Assembly (NCBI GenBank): GCA_049517655.1 | Contig: JBEKRQ010000002.1 | Span: 496,001 to 560,000, forward strand | Length of the DNA stretch: 64,000 nt | Origin: UBA11358 sp049517655 | GTDB lineage: Bacteria > Verrucomicrobiota > Verrucomicrobiia > Limisphaerales > UBA11358 | Reading direction: 5' to 3' | Part shown: positions 25,073 to 33,821 of the stretch, piece by piece | Layout: each line of letters opens with the position of its first letter | How positions within the stretch are numbered: position 1 is the first letter of the stretch | Made by a program: the position numbers and the translations under genes | The notes under the pieces: model-generated | The model's database searches: none | What the model was told of the DNA's origin: nothing | The model's input: only the letters and a program-made list of their open reading frames with translations

Positions 25073-28000
25073 ATGTATCTCAAAAACTTGACGCTGTTTG
25101 GCTTCAAGTCCTTCGCGGATAAGACCGCGTTGAACTTCCAACCCGGCGTCACTGCCATCGTCGGCCCGAACGGCTGCGGCAAATCCAATGTCTCCGACGC
25201 CATCCGCTGGGTGCTTGGCGAGCAATCCGCCAAGGCGTTACGCGGCGGTGAAATGGCGGATGTGATTTTCAGCGGCACGGACGGCCGCAAGCGAATGGGC
25301 ATGGGCGAGGTTTCACTCACGTTCGGCGATGTGGATGAGGAACATCTGCAGGCGGCGGGCGTCGAGGTCGCTTACAACGAAGTCACGCTCACACGCCGGA
25401 TTTTCCACGATGGCAACAGCGAGTATTTTTTGAACCGCACAGCGTGCCGGCTCAAGGACATCCAGCAGCTTTTCATGGGCACGGGCGTCGGGCGGACGAG
25501 TTACAGCATTTTGGCGCAGGGTCACATCACACAGATTCTTTCGAGCAGGCCTGAAGACCGCCGGATTATTTTTGAGGAAGCCGCCGGCATCACGAAATTC
25601 AAGAGCCAGAAAAAGGAATCGCTCCGCAAACTCGAATACACCGAACAAAACCTTTTGCGCATCGCCGATCTTATCCGCGAGGTGAAACGGCAGATCGGCT
25701 CGCTCCAGCGGCAGGCCGGCAAGGCGCGCCGCTACAAACAAATCCAGACGGAACTGCAACATCTCGATACCCAGTTGGCGCGGCACCAGTTCGACGTGTC
25801 GCAGGCCGAAATCACCGGGAAACAGGCTGCTGCCGGCCAATTGCGCGGCGAGATTGAAGCCACGTCCGCGAGTGTGTTGAAATGCGAAAATGAAATCGCG
25901 CAACTCCGCGAACGGCTTTCGGGGCTGGAACACGAGGTTGCCGGGAAACAGCAGCGCGGGCTGGAGTTGAAGGGCGAAATGGACCGGCACGAAAGTCGGA
26001 TCCACTTCAACGAGGAACGTCTGCGCGAACTCGCGTCGCAAAATTCCAAGGCGTCAGCGGACATCACGCAGGCCGAGGAACGCTGCCGCGCGGCAGGGGA
26101 GGAACTGGCGAATGTGAAGCAGCATTTATCCAAGTCCGAAGCCGCGCTTTCACAACACCGCCTGACGCTGGAGACGAAACAATTGGCGTTGACCAAGGTC
26201 GAGAAGGATTTGAAGAAACGGCAGGAGTCATTGCGCGAATCGCAGGCCGATGCGTTCGCTGCCGCGCAGGATTTGACGCGCATCCGCAACGAAATCACCG
26301 CGCTCGATCTGCAGAAGCGGGGCAATGTCGTCCGGCTCGAGAAATTGTCCACGGAAAAAGTCCAACTCGAAGAGGAGCGCACGCGGCTCGAAGCACGGTT
26401 GCAGGAATTCTCGGCAAGTGTCGGGGTGGAAAAGCTGGATGCGCAGACCAAACGCGGCTCGGTTGGGCAGCGGCAGAATCGGTTGAGTGAATTGCAAACG
26501 GAGTTGCAGCAATCGTCCGCCGAACAGGATCAGTTTTTGCAACAGGAGGCCGAGAAGCGTTCGCGTCTTAATGTATTGGAGCAGCTCGAGGGCTCGCGTG
26601 AAGGTTTTGCCGCTGGCCCCGTGGCGGCGTTGCGCCGGTCCCACTCGGTGGTGGGTTCGCTTGCCGACCGCATCCGCGTGCCGGACGCTTATGTCGTGGC
26701 GATTGAAAATGCGCTCGGCCATCACTTGCAGCTTGTCCTGACCGAGCAACCTGAATCCGCGCAGGAAATTCTTGCCGATTTGACCGCAAACAAAGTCGGT
26801 CGTGCCAGCGTTGCCGCACTTTCCATTAAATATCACGATGACAAACAGCTCGCGTTCGCCGGCGACATGGCGCCACCCAAAAACAATGGCGCGGCACAAA
26901 AACCCCTTGAGAAAGGCCAGATCGTTCACGCCTTGAGCGTGGTTCAGGCCGAACCCTCCGTGGAAAAACTTCTGAAATCGCTGCTGGGCCGCACCTTTAT
27001 CGCCTCCGACCTCGCCACCGCCACGGATCAAATTCAAAACGGCCACGCGGGTTGTGATTTTGTGACGTTGAGCGGCGATCTGTTGAGCCGGCACGGCGTT
27101 TACACAGGCGGTTATTTGAACGGCAACGGCAACAGCAAGGCGCCTTCGTCCATTTTGGGACGCAAAAATCAAATCACAGAACTTCAAGCCGAAGTTGCCG
27201 AAGTTCAAAATCGCGTTGTTGAAATGAGCCGCCGCCGCAGCGCGCAGTTGAACGAGCAGATGGAATTGCAGGCCGGCTTGCTGCAGGCACAAACGGAATT
27301 GCGCGAACAGGAAGTCGCCATCGCCACGCGCGAAGGCGAGTTCAACGCGTTGCAGAATTCAAACCGGCTGTTGCGCCAGAAAATCGAGACGGTTGTTTTT
27401 GAAATTCAAAGCCTCGCCGCGCACGAACAGGAAGGTTTGCAGAAACGCAACGCGCTGGCGGCGCAATTGAACGAGCTTGAATTGCGCGAACGCGCCGGTC
27501 AGGAAAAAGTCGCCGCCCTCGCCGCCGAATTGGAGAACCTGCGCCAGCAGCGCGACGCCGCGAACACCGCGTTGACCGAAAGCAAAGTCGCGTTCGCAGC
27601 GGAAGAGCAATTGACCGCATCATTCCGCCAGCAACAGCAGGCCTTGGAACAGCGCATCCACGAGTTGACGCAGACGGCGGACCAGCGGCGCAATGAAGTT
27701 TCCTCGTTTGTTGGACGCAAGGAACAGGCGGAGTTGGAAATCCGGGATTCTCACGCACAAATTGAGCGTTTGCAACACGAGCGCGAACAGGTCAACGGAC
27801 AGACTGCCGGGTTGCTTGGCCAAAAGAGTTCACAGGAGACGGAAATCACGACGCGCGATGAACATTTGCGCGAACAGCGGCGGCAGTTGACGCAATTGCA
27901 GGAACAGCGCGGCGCGGTGGAGATTGAATTGGCGCAGAAAAACATGACCGTTCAAAACCTCCGCGAGCGCGTTCAGCAAAAATACCGCGTCAATCTCGAC

Positions 28001-28804
28001 GGCGTTCGCAGCGAGTGCATCACCATCACGCTTGCCGACGAAGGGCCGGCAAAAGTGCACGTGATGACGCCAGAAGAAATGGCCGCAGCAGGCGCTTCCA
28101 CGGATTGGAACGCCGTGGCGCAGCAGATTGAGGCGCTGCAAAAACGGCTCGACGAAATCGGTCCGGTGAACCTCGTGGCCATCGAGGAATACGATGAAAC
28201 CGAGCAGCGTTATCAATTTCTGACCAGGCAGCACGATGATTTGGTTTCGGCCAAGGCGCAGTTGCTCGAAGTCATCAGCCGCATCAATGTCCAGACGCGG
28301 CAGATGTTCACGGAGACGTTTGAGAAAATCCGCGGGAATTTCCGCGTGATGTTCGTCGAGGTTTTCGGCGGCGGCAAGGCGGACTTGATTTTGTCGGATG
28401 CAGGCGATGTTTTGGAAAGCGGCATTGACATCGTCGCGCGTCCGCCGGGCAAACAATTGCAAAGCATCTCGCTGCTGTCCGGCGGCGAACAGACGATGGT
28501 GGCAGTGGCGCTGCTGTTTTCGATTTATCAGGTCAGGCCGAGTCCATTCTGCGTGCTGGACGAACTGGACGCGGCGCTGGACGAACCGAACATCAACCGT
28601 TTCGTCCGCCTTTTACAACGGTTCCTCGAGCATTCGCAGTTTATCATCATCACGCACAACAAACGCACCATCAGCATGGCCAACATACTCTACGGCGTGA
28701 CGATGGAAGAACACGGCGTTAGCAAAATCGTCAGCATGAAATTTCACAAGGGGAACGAACCAACAACCGTTCCTGAAGATGCCGACGTCGTGATGGCGAA
28801 ATGA
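25073..28804 (+). CDS. smc: Chromosome segregation ATPase SMC
   Basis: A 1243-residue SMC protein that compacts and segregates the chromosome with ScpA/ScpB. Walker A is GPNGCGKSNVSDAIRWVLGEQS at residues 31-52, then a long coiled coil, the hinge around residues 510-690 (AGPVAALRRSHSVVGSLADRIRV ... DLLSRHGVYTGGYLNGNG), the return coil, the signature LLSGGEQTMVAVALLFSIY and Walker B SPFCVLDELDAALDEPN. Length is normal to slightly long (usual about 1180), with a Gln/Glu-rich coil. The scp genes are not in this window. Confidence 0.97.
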   Translation: MYLKNLTLFGFKSFADKTALNFQPGVTAIVGPNGCGKSNVSDAIRWVLGEQSAKALRGGEMADVIFSGTDGRKRMGMGEVSLTFGDVDEEHLQAAGVEVAYNEVTLTRRIFHDGNSEYFLNRTACRLKDIQQLFMGTGVGRTSYSILAQGHITQILSSRPEDRRIIFEEAAGITKFKSQKKESLRKLEYTEQNLLRIADLIREVKRQIGSLQRQAGKARRYKQIQTELQHLDTQLARHQFDVSQAEITGKQAAAGQLRGEIEATSASVLKCENEIAQLRERLSGLEHEVAGKQQRGLELKGEMDRHESRIHFNEERLRELASQNSKASADITQAEERCRAAGEELANVKQHLSKSEAALSQHRLTLETKQLALTKVEKDLKKRQESLRESQADAFAAAQDLTRIRNEITALDLQKRGNVVRLEKLSTEKVQLEEERTRLEARLQEFSASVGVEKLDAQTKRGSVGQRQNRLSELQTELQQSSAEQDQFLQQEAEKRSRLNVLEQLEGSREGFAAGPVAALRRSHSVVGSLADRIRVPDAYVVAIENALGHHLQLVLTEQPESAQEILADLTANKVGRASVAALSIKYHDDKQLAFAGDMAPPKNNGAAQKPLEKGQIVHALSVVQAEPSVEKLLKSLLGRTFIASDLATATDQIQNGHAGCDFVTLSGDLLSRHGVYTGGYLNGNGNSKAPSSILGRKNQITELQAEVAEVQNRVVEMSRRRSAQLNEQMELQAGLLQAQTELREQEVAIATREGEFNALQNSNRLLRQKIETVVFEIQSLAAHEQEGLQKRNALAAQLNELELRERAGQEKVAALAAELENLRQQRDAANTALTESKVAFAAEEQLTASFRQQQQALEQRIHELTQTADQRRNEVSSFVGRKEQAELEIRDSHAQIERLQHEREQVNGQTAGLLGQKSSQETEITTRDEHLREQRRQLTQLQEQRGAVEIELAQKNMTVQNLRERVQQKYRVNLDGVRSECITITLADEGPAKVHVMTPEEMAAAGASTDWNAVAQQIEALQKRLDEIGPVNLVAIEEYDETEQRYQFLTRQHDDLVSAKAQLLEVISRINVQTRQMFTETFEKIRGNFRVMFVEVFGGGKADLILSDAGDVLESGIDIVARPPGKQLQSISLLSGGEQTMVAVALLFSIYQVRPSPFCVLDELDAALDEPNINRFVRLLQRFLEHSQFIIITHNKRTISMANILYGVTMEEHGVSKIVSMKFHKGNEPTTVPEDADVVMAK

Positions 28805-29102
28805 ATTGGTAAGGCCACGCTGTGAACGTTCTCACCACCCAGGTAACACTTGTTTTCACAACATGGATGACACTTTGTTGAGCAGCCTCATGGAGGCGAG
28901 CGCACCGACGATCAAAAAAGTCGGGATGAAATGTTTCATACGTGATTTATTGGTGTGAAATTTTGCTTCAGCGTTCAGTTTTAACGGAATTGATGTTGGA
29001 ATACTTTCGGATCCAAAGCCTGACAAGGAGTTTCAGTGGCTTGTCGGGCCGCCACCATTATAACCATTGACTTTCCCTGTTAAGATGCGTAACTGAACAC
29101 CT
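28805..29102. other. Intergenic region after smc
   Basis: No convincing gene. A GCC-TGACAAG / CTTGTC-GGC hairpin lies near 29020-29052. On the minus strand a 27-codon frame (MKHFIPTFLIVGALAS...) near 28860-28940 could be a tiny membrane peptide, but there is no ribosome binding site or neighbour to support it. Confidence 0.4.
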
Positions 29103-29441
29103 ATGAATTCACTAACCAGTCTATCACCTCAACAATTGCGCAGGGCAGCAGCGTTAAAAGAGAAAATCCAATCGCTGGAAAAAGGACTTAACCAGTTATT
29201 GGGTTCTTCAACCAAACCTGTCGCTCGTGCAGTTCCGAGGAGGAAATGGAAGATGAGTGCAGCAGGCAGAGCGAAGATTTTCGCCGCGGCCAAGGCAAGA
29301 TGGGCAAAGGTTAAGGGGCGGAAGTTGTCGGTGAAGCGGGCTAAGAAAGCTAAAAGGAAGATGAGCGCTGCGGCCAAAGCCAAACTCTCAGCCAGGATGA
29401 AAATGATTTGGGCTAGGAGAAAAGCCAAGCAGTCCAAATAA
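29103..29441 (+). CDS. Small basic histone-like protein
   Basis: A 112-residue, very Lys/Ala-rich protein. A helical N-terminus (LSPQQLRRAAALKEKIQSLEKGLNQLL) is followed by two related basic units, KMSAAGRAKIFAAAKARWAKVKG and KMSAAAKAKLSARMKMIWARRKA. This M-S-x-A-x-(R/K)-x-K-I-x-x-A-x-x-x-R-W pattern resembles histone H1-like or nucleoid-associated tails and is common in verrucomicrobial small proteins. It probably binds DNA or RNA non-specifically; target and role are unknown. The basic tail has no membrane or export signal. Confidence 0.75.
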   Translation: MNSLTSLSPQQLRRAAALKEKIQSLEKGLNQLLGSSTKPVARAVPRRKWKMSAAGRAKIFAAAKARWAKVKGRKLSVKRAKKAKRKMSAAAKAKLSARMKMIWARRKAKQSK

Positions 29442-29488
29442 TAGGTGGCCGGGTTGAAGCTCGAAGCGCACCTGCTTTTGTTTGTTCC

Positions 29489-29622
29489 GGCCCACCTTCG
29501 CTAGACTACGGCGCGGCAGTCTTCACTTTCGCTGCGCTTCAAGCGAAGACTGATTTACTGAGTCGTAGCCCGAAGGGCAAAGACTGGCTTGCCAACCGTA
29601 GCTCGTTCTGACGAGCGAAGGC
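29489..29622 (-). repeat. tRNA-type hairpin repeat, distal copy (after GIY-YIG gene)
   Basis: Read on the minus strand: GCCTTCGCTCG...CGAGCTACGG, then TTGGCAAGCCAG, CAGTCTTCGCTT...AAGTGAAGACTG, CTGCCGCGCCG and a closing AGGTGGGCC. The same order of words is seen in the copies attached to tRNA genes. It starts 7 bases past the GIY-YIG stop codon. Confidence 0.8.
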
Positions 29623-29629
29623 ATAAAAA

Positions 29630-29878
29630 TCACAGGTGTCGTTTTAAGAAAGCCCTTCCAGAGCCGCTCTTGAGATATCGCTCAAAAGCCATGGCGCTTT
29701 CCTTTTTTTGGAAGGCTGTAGCAGTTCGAATGAACCAAGGTGCAAACTTAGATGTGTGAGGCACCTTTCCTCCGTTGTGTTCTTTCAGTCGCTGTTTTAA
29801 GTCTTGCGTTTGGCCGGTGTAAATTCGATTTGAATGAGAACAGGATTGGAGGGTGTAAACGTAATGATAATTGGTCAT
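29630..29878 (-). CDS. GIY-YIG domain nuclease, small stand-alone
   Basis: An 82-residue single-domain protein of the UvrC/Intron GIY-YIG fold. The motif appears as YHYVYTLQS ... NRIYTGQTQDLKQRLKEHNGG, the central Arg is present (QRL), and the metal-binding Glu is in ESAMAFERYLKSGSGRAFLKRHL. Such stand-alone proteins are usually called excinuclease-subunit-C-like. The gene lies between two direct copies of the tRNA-anchored hairpin repeat with only 7 and 8 bases to spare, on the same strand as tRNA-Leu. It may therefore be the enzyme of a small mobile unit rather than a repair protein; that is inference. Confidence 0.9.
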   Translation of the reverse strand: MTNYHYVYTLQSCSHSNRIYTGQTQDLKQRLKEHNGGKVPHTSKFAPWFIRTATAFQKKESAMAFERYLKSGSGRAFLKRHL

Positions 29879-29886
29879 TGATTTAA

Positions 29887-30009
29887 GCCCGCCTTCGTCC
29901 TTTGGACTTCGGCGCGCAGCCTTCGCAGCAACCGGTTCATTATATTAATAAACTTTTCCCAATACTGGCCTGCCAGCCGTAGCTCGCAGTTTTTGTTGCG
30001 AGCGAAGGC
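29887..30009 (-). repeat. tRNA-3'-anchored hairpin repeat (Leu copy)
   Basis: On the minus strand the encoded CCA of tRNA-Leu continues as GCCTTCGCTCGC, then GCGAGC-TAC-GGCTGG. CCAGCC pairs with GGCTGG and GCTCGC with GCGAGC. Next come GGCTGGCAGGCCAG, GAAGGCTGCGCGCCGAAG and the closing CGAAGGCGGGC, which ends 8 bases before the GIY-YIG start codon. Confidence 0.85.
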
Positions 30010-30097
30010 TGGTGCCGGTGGCGGGACTCGAACCCGCACGACTTTTTACGGTCCCAGGATTTTAAGTCCTGTGCGTCTGCCATTTCGCCACACCGGC
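30010..30097 (-). tRNA. tRNA-Leu (TAA)
   Basis: Class II cloverleaf of 88 bases with a long variable arm. Acceptor GCCGGTG/CACCGGC, discriminator A, encoded CCA, anticodon TAA in ACTTAAAAT, and T-loop GGTTCGAGTCC. Its CCA is the first element of the attached hairpin repeat. Confidence 0.97.
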
Positions 30098-30227
30098 CCC
30101 TGCTTGAAAACGCTAGTCGCGAATTCAGGCAAATGAAAGCGCGAATTTTGTGGACATTGTTTCTCAAGCCCGCCGGAATTTTTCTTCCCGTCGTGACATG
30201 CCGCGCCATGTCATTTAGCCTTCATCC

Positions 30228-31100
30228 ATGCGGCAAACGACGCTGACGCTCGGCCATTCGCCCGATCCGGACGATGCCTTCATGTTTTACGCGCTGGCGA
30301 AGGAATTGATTCCCACGCACGGCTTCCGCTTCGAGCACGTTTTACAGGACATCCAGACGCTCAACGAACGCGCTACCTGCGGTGAACTCGACATCACCGC
30401 CATCAGCATCCATGCCTACGCTTACGTCAGCGACAAATACGCGTTGTTGCCCAGCGGCGCCAGCATGGGTGATGGCTATGGCCCGATGCTCGTGGCGAAA
30501 CAAAAGTTTTCCCGCGAAGAAATTCTTCGCAAAAAAATCGCCGTGCCGGGAACCATGACCAGCGCGTTTCTGGCATTACAACTCTGGCTCGGCCATGGAA
30601 ATGCGGAATGCGGAATGCGGAATGCGGAATTCAATTTCGTTGTGGTTCCCTTCGACCAAATCTTCCACGCGGTTCGTTCGGGCGCGGCAGATGTGGGGCT
30701 TATCATCCACGAAGGCCAGTTGACGTATCAAAATGAAGGGTTGGTCGTTTGCGAAGATCTTGGCGTTTGGTGGAATCGCCAAAACGACGGCCTGCCGTTG
30801 CCCCTCGGCGGGAATGTCATTCACAAAAAGTTCGATTTGGCGGCGCGCCGGGAAATTTCCGATATTCTCACCGCGAGCATCCGGTTCAGTTTGGAGCATC
30901 GCGCCGAGGCCGTTCAATACGCCCTGCAATTCGCGCGCGACATGGGGCGTAACCTCGCCGACAAATTCGTCGGGATGTATGTAAATCACTGGACGCTCGA
31001 TTACGGCGAACGCGGACGCGAATCCATCCGCCGGTTTCTCGGCCAGGCGTTCGAGCGCGGCCTGATTCCGCACCGGCAGGAACTGGAATTTGTGGTTTGA
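30228..31100 (+). CDS. mqnD: 1,4-dihydroxy-6-naphthoate synthase (futalosine menaquinone pathway)
   Basis: Periplasmic-binding-protein-fold enzyme that cleaves cyclic dehypoxanthinyl futalosine to the naphthoate precursor of menaquinone. The signature opening LGHSPDPDDAFMFYALA, the segment TAISIHAYAYV and LLPSGASMGDGYGPMLV identify MqnD. Length is 290. Residues about 124-135 (NAECGMRNAEF) come from four tandem copies of the 7-mer AATGCGG inserted in frame between a helix and the strand FNFVVVPFDQI, so this part is not native family sequence. Other mqn genes are not in the window. Confidence 0.92.
   Translation: MRQTTLTLGHSPDPDDAFMFYALAKELIPTHGFRFEHVLQDIQTLNERATCGELDITAISIHAYAYVSDKYALLPSGASMGDGYGPMLVAKQKFSREEILRKKIAVPGTMTSAFLALQLWLGHGNAECGMRNAEFNFVVVPFDQIFHAVRSGAADVGLIIHEGQLTYQNEGLVVCEDLGVWWNRQNDGLPLPLGGNVIHKKFDLAARREISDILTASIRFSLEHRAEAVQYALQFARDMGRNLADKFVGMYVNHWTLDYGERGRESIRRFLGQAFERGLIPHRQELEFVV
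30599..30632 (+). repeat. Heptamer repeat inside mqnD
   Basis: Four tandem copies of AATGCGG plus a partial unit; the array keeps the reading frame open and encodes a short NAECGMRNAE loop. Confidence 0.85.
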
Positions 31101-31113
31101 TTGGTTGAGCCCG

Positions 31114-33234
31114 ATGAAATTGTCTCAGCATCCATTCAACGCTAGCTTGGGATTCAAATTTACCCGTGCGTTGTCCAATCCTGTCTGTTTTTGCCTGTTG
31201 CTGGTTGCGGCCACGCTGCTTGCCTATCAGCCGGTGTGGCATGCGGGCTTCATCTGGGATGATGATGTTTATGTAACGGGCAATCCGTTGCTTACCGCGC
31301 CGGACGGATTGAGACGGATTTGGTTTTCGCTGGACTCGCCGTCGCAATATTTTCCGCTGACCTATACCACGTTTCGTATTGAGCGCACACTTTGGGGGCT
31401 GAATGCCGCGGGCTATCATTGGATCAATATCTTGTTGCATGCGGCCAACGTGCTGTTGGTGTGGCGGTTGTTGAGGCGGTTGAGCGTGCCGGGCGCCTGG
31501 CTGGGGGCGGCGATTTTCGCCTTGCATCCGGTCCAGGTGGAATCGGTCGCTTGGATTACCGAACAAAAGAACATTCTGTCCCTCTTTTTCATTTTGTTGA
31601 CGCTGTTGGCTTGGATCGAATTTGTTGATGAGCGGCCCAAACGAACCTGGCGATTTTATTTGCTGGCGCTGATTTTTTACGCGCTGGCGCTGTTCAGCAA
31701 GACCACCGCCTGCACACTGCCAGCGGCCTTGCTTTTGGTTTTGTGGTTAAAGAGAAGGCCGATTAACTGGTCCCGGCTGGCGCAAATTGTTCCCTTTCTC
31801 ATGATGGGCGCTGGAATGGGGTTGGTAACAGTATTGTGGGAGCGATATCATCAAGGCGCCCAAGGGAAGTTTTTTTCGCTTGGCCTGCTGGAACGCCTTC
31901 TTGTGGCTGGCCATGCGATTTGGTTTTACGCGGGCAAACTACTCTGGCCGGTCAATCTCACGTTCAGCTATCCGCGCTGGATCCTCAATCCAGCCGATCC
32001 GGTTGCCTACGGTTGGTTGGTTGCGGTAGTGGGATTGGGCGTGGCAATTTATTTTGCCAGACGATTTACGGGGCGAAGCGTCGAGGTGGCGGCACTGTTC
32101 TACGTGACAACTTTGAGTCCGTTGCTCGGCTTCATCATGCTTTATACGTTTCGGTATTCATTCGTGGCCGACCATTATCAGTATACAGCCAGCATCGGCC
32201 CCATTGCGCTGGCGGGGGCTGGGATTGTCAAAGTGATCGGTTATTTTGAGAAGCGGACCCGGTTTTTACGACCTGTGTTTTGCGGAGCGTTGTTATTGAC
32301 CCTTGGCGTGTTGACATGGAGGCAAAGTGCGACATACGTCAATGCTGAAACACTGTGGCGGACGACCCTCATCAGAAATCCTGATTGCTGGATGGGCTAC
32401 AACAACCTCGGCCTTGTTCTTGCGCGGGAAGGGAAGTTTGATCAGGCGATCTCTTATTGGCAAAAGTCACTGGAAATTGAGCCTGAGAACGCGGAGGCCT
32501 ACAAAAACCTCGGCCTTGTCTCTGCTCAAAGAGGGGAGATGGACGGGGCGATATCGCTTTGGCAAAAGAGCCTGGAAATCGAGCCTGACGACGCGGATAT
32601 CCATTACAACATTGGCGTTGCCTATTTCATCAAGGGACAGACGGACAAGGCGATTGTCCATTTCCAAAAGGCCTTGGAAATTCAGCCCAATCTTGCATTA
32701 GCCCACAACAACCTCGGCCTTGCCCTTTTCAAAAAGGGGTGGATAGACAAGGCGATTGTCCATTACCGAAAGGCCCTGGAAATTCAGCCCAACTACGCAA
32801 CAGCCCACAACAACCTCGGCTTTGCTCTCTTTAAAAAGGGGCAAGTGATGGAGGCAATCATTCACTGGCAAAAGACACTTGAACTCCAGCCTCAAAACAT
32901 GGATGCCCGGAACAATCTGGCCTGGGTATTGGCCACCTGTCCGGAAACCGCGCTCCGAAACGGCGGCAAAGCCGTTGAATTGGCGCAGCAGGCGAACCAA
33001 CTTTCCGGCGGTGAAAATCCAATGATACTCCAGACACTCGCAGCCGCTTATGCGGAAGTCGGTCGGTTTCCCGAAGCGATTACAACCGCCCGGCATGCTC
33101 TACAACTGGCCACCACCCAGACCAACAGTGATTTGATTAACGACCTTCAGGCGCAAACTGGATTTTACGAGGCAGGTTTGCCGTTCCACGACACCAATCA
33201 AACCAATATCGAGGTTCATTCAAACCAGCCTTGA
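31114..33234 (+). CDS. Polytopic membrane glycosyltransferase-like protein with C-terminal TPRs (TMTC-like)
   Basis: A 706-residue protein. The N-terminal two thirds has about ten membrane helices and the lumenal acidic motif FIWDDDVYVTGNPLL, followed by FALHPVQVESVAWITEQKNIL, typical of the TMTC/GT-C group that uses lipid-linked sugars. From about residue 415, five to six TPRs follow (for example NPDCWMGYNNLGLVLAREGK, NYATAHNNLGFALFKKGQ). By fold it is probably a protein or polymer mannosyl-/glycosyl-transferase, but acceptor and donor are unknown. The ATG of MKLSQHPF lies 13 bases after the mqnD stop. Confidence 0.85.
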   Translation: MKLSQHPFNASLGFKFTRALSNPVCFCLLLVAATLLAYQPVWHAGFIWDDDVYVTGNPLLTAPDGLRRIWFSLDSPSQYFPLTYTTFRIERTLWGLNAAGYHWINILLHAANVLLVWRLLRRLSVPGAWLGAAIFALHPVQVESVAWITEQKNILSLFFILLTLLAWIEFVDERPKRTWRFYLLALIFYALALFSKTTACTLPAALLLVLWLKRRPINWSRLAQIVPFLMMGAGMGLVTVLWERYHQGAQGKFFSLGLLERLLVAGHAIWFYAGKLLWPVNLTFSYPRWILNPADPVAYGWLVAVVGLGVAIYFARRFTGRSVEVAALFYVTTLSPLLGFIMLYTFRYSFVADHYQYTASIGPIALAGAGIVKVIGYFEKRTRFLRPVFCGALLLTLGVLTWRQSATYVNAETLWRTTLIRNPDCWMGYNNLGLVLAREGKFDQAISYWQKSLEIEPENAEAYKNLGLVSAQRGEMDGAISLWQKSLEIEPDDADIHYNIGVAYFIKGQTDKAIVHFQKALEIQPNLALAHNNLGLALFKKGWIDKAIVHYRKALEIQPNYATAHNNLGFALFKKGQVMEAIIHWQKTLELQPQNMDARNNLAWVLATCPETALRNGGKAVELAQQANQLSGGENPMILQTLAAAYAEVGRFPEAITTARHALQLATTQTNSDLINDLQAQTGFYEAGLPFHDTNQTNIEVHSNQP

Positions 33235-33313
33235 CCGTCGGGCACTCGATGATGCCGGGCATGGCTGATTCCGCGATGACAGGAATTGGAATTTGTGATT
33301 TGACTCCTTCCGT

Positions 33314-33805
33314 TCAGGAGGGAAATTCTTTGTAAACCAAAACCACGGAGGTTTCTATCTGCCGCTCGGGAATGTTCCAATAAGTTTTGAGCAATCGGTC
33401 CTTTTCCTCTCCACTGACCAACTGAAATCCGTGGTTCTGGTAAAATTTGACGGCCCAACTGGCGGCCTTCCAGGTTCCGACGAGAATTTTCCCATCCGTC
33501 TGTCCCAATAAATACGCCATCAGTTTCCCGCCAATGCCCCGGTTACGCATCTCAGTCTTGACGTAAGCGTGCCGGATCAACGCGACATCCTTGACCTGCT
33601 GCATTCCCATGACACCAATGAGTTGGCCGCCATCCTCGTAGCCCCAGAATTTGACGCCATGCGCGATTTCTTCCTTCAATTCTTCCATTGGCATGTACGG
33701 TTCATGCCAGCGATCGGACGGAATCACGCCCTTGTAAGCTTGGGCGGCATCGTTGACGATGGCGAAAATGCTCGGGACATCGGAATCTGTGCAAGGCCGG
33801 ATCAT
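33314..33805 (-). CDS. GNAT-family N-acetyltransferase
   Basis: A 163-residue acetyl-CoA-dependent transferase. Start MIRPCTDSDVPSIFAIVNDAA is the common GNAT opening. The acetyl-CoA loop is in VKTEMRNRGIGGKLMAYLL (R-x-x-G-x-G/A pattern), preceded by ALIRHAYV, and followed by WAVKFYQNHGFQLVSGEEKDRLLKTYW. The acceptor is unknown. The open frame extends 33 codons upstream into the end of the next gene, but this extension is not GNAT-like. It is 17 bases downstream of the ComB-like gene on the same strand. Confidence 0.9.
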   Translation of the reverse strand: MIRPCTDSDVPSIFAIVNDAAQAYKGVIPSDRWHEPYMPMEELKEEIAHGVKFWGYEDGGQLIGVMGMQQVKDVALIRHAYVKTEMRNRGIGGKLMAYLLGQTDGKILVGTWKAASWAVKFYQNHGFQLVSGEEKDRLLKTYWNIPERQIETSVVLVYKEFPS

Positions 33806-33821
33806 TTTGTTTTGATAAATT

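Noticed and set aside
29103..29441. Histone-like gene as part of the GIY-YIG mobile unit
   Set aside because: It is on the opposite strand, outside the outer repeat, and separated from it by nearly 50 bases with no shared boundary.
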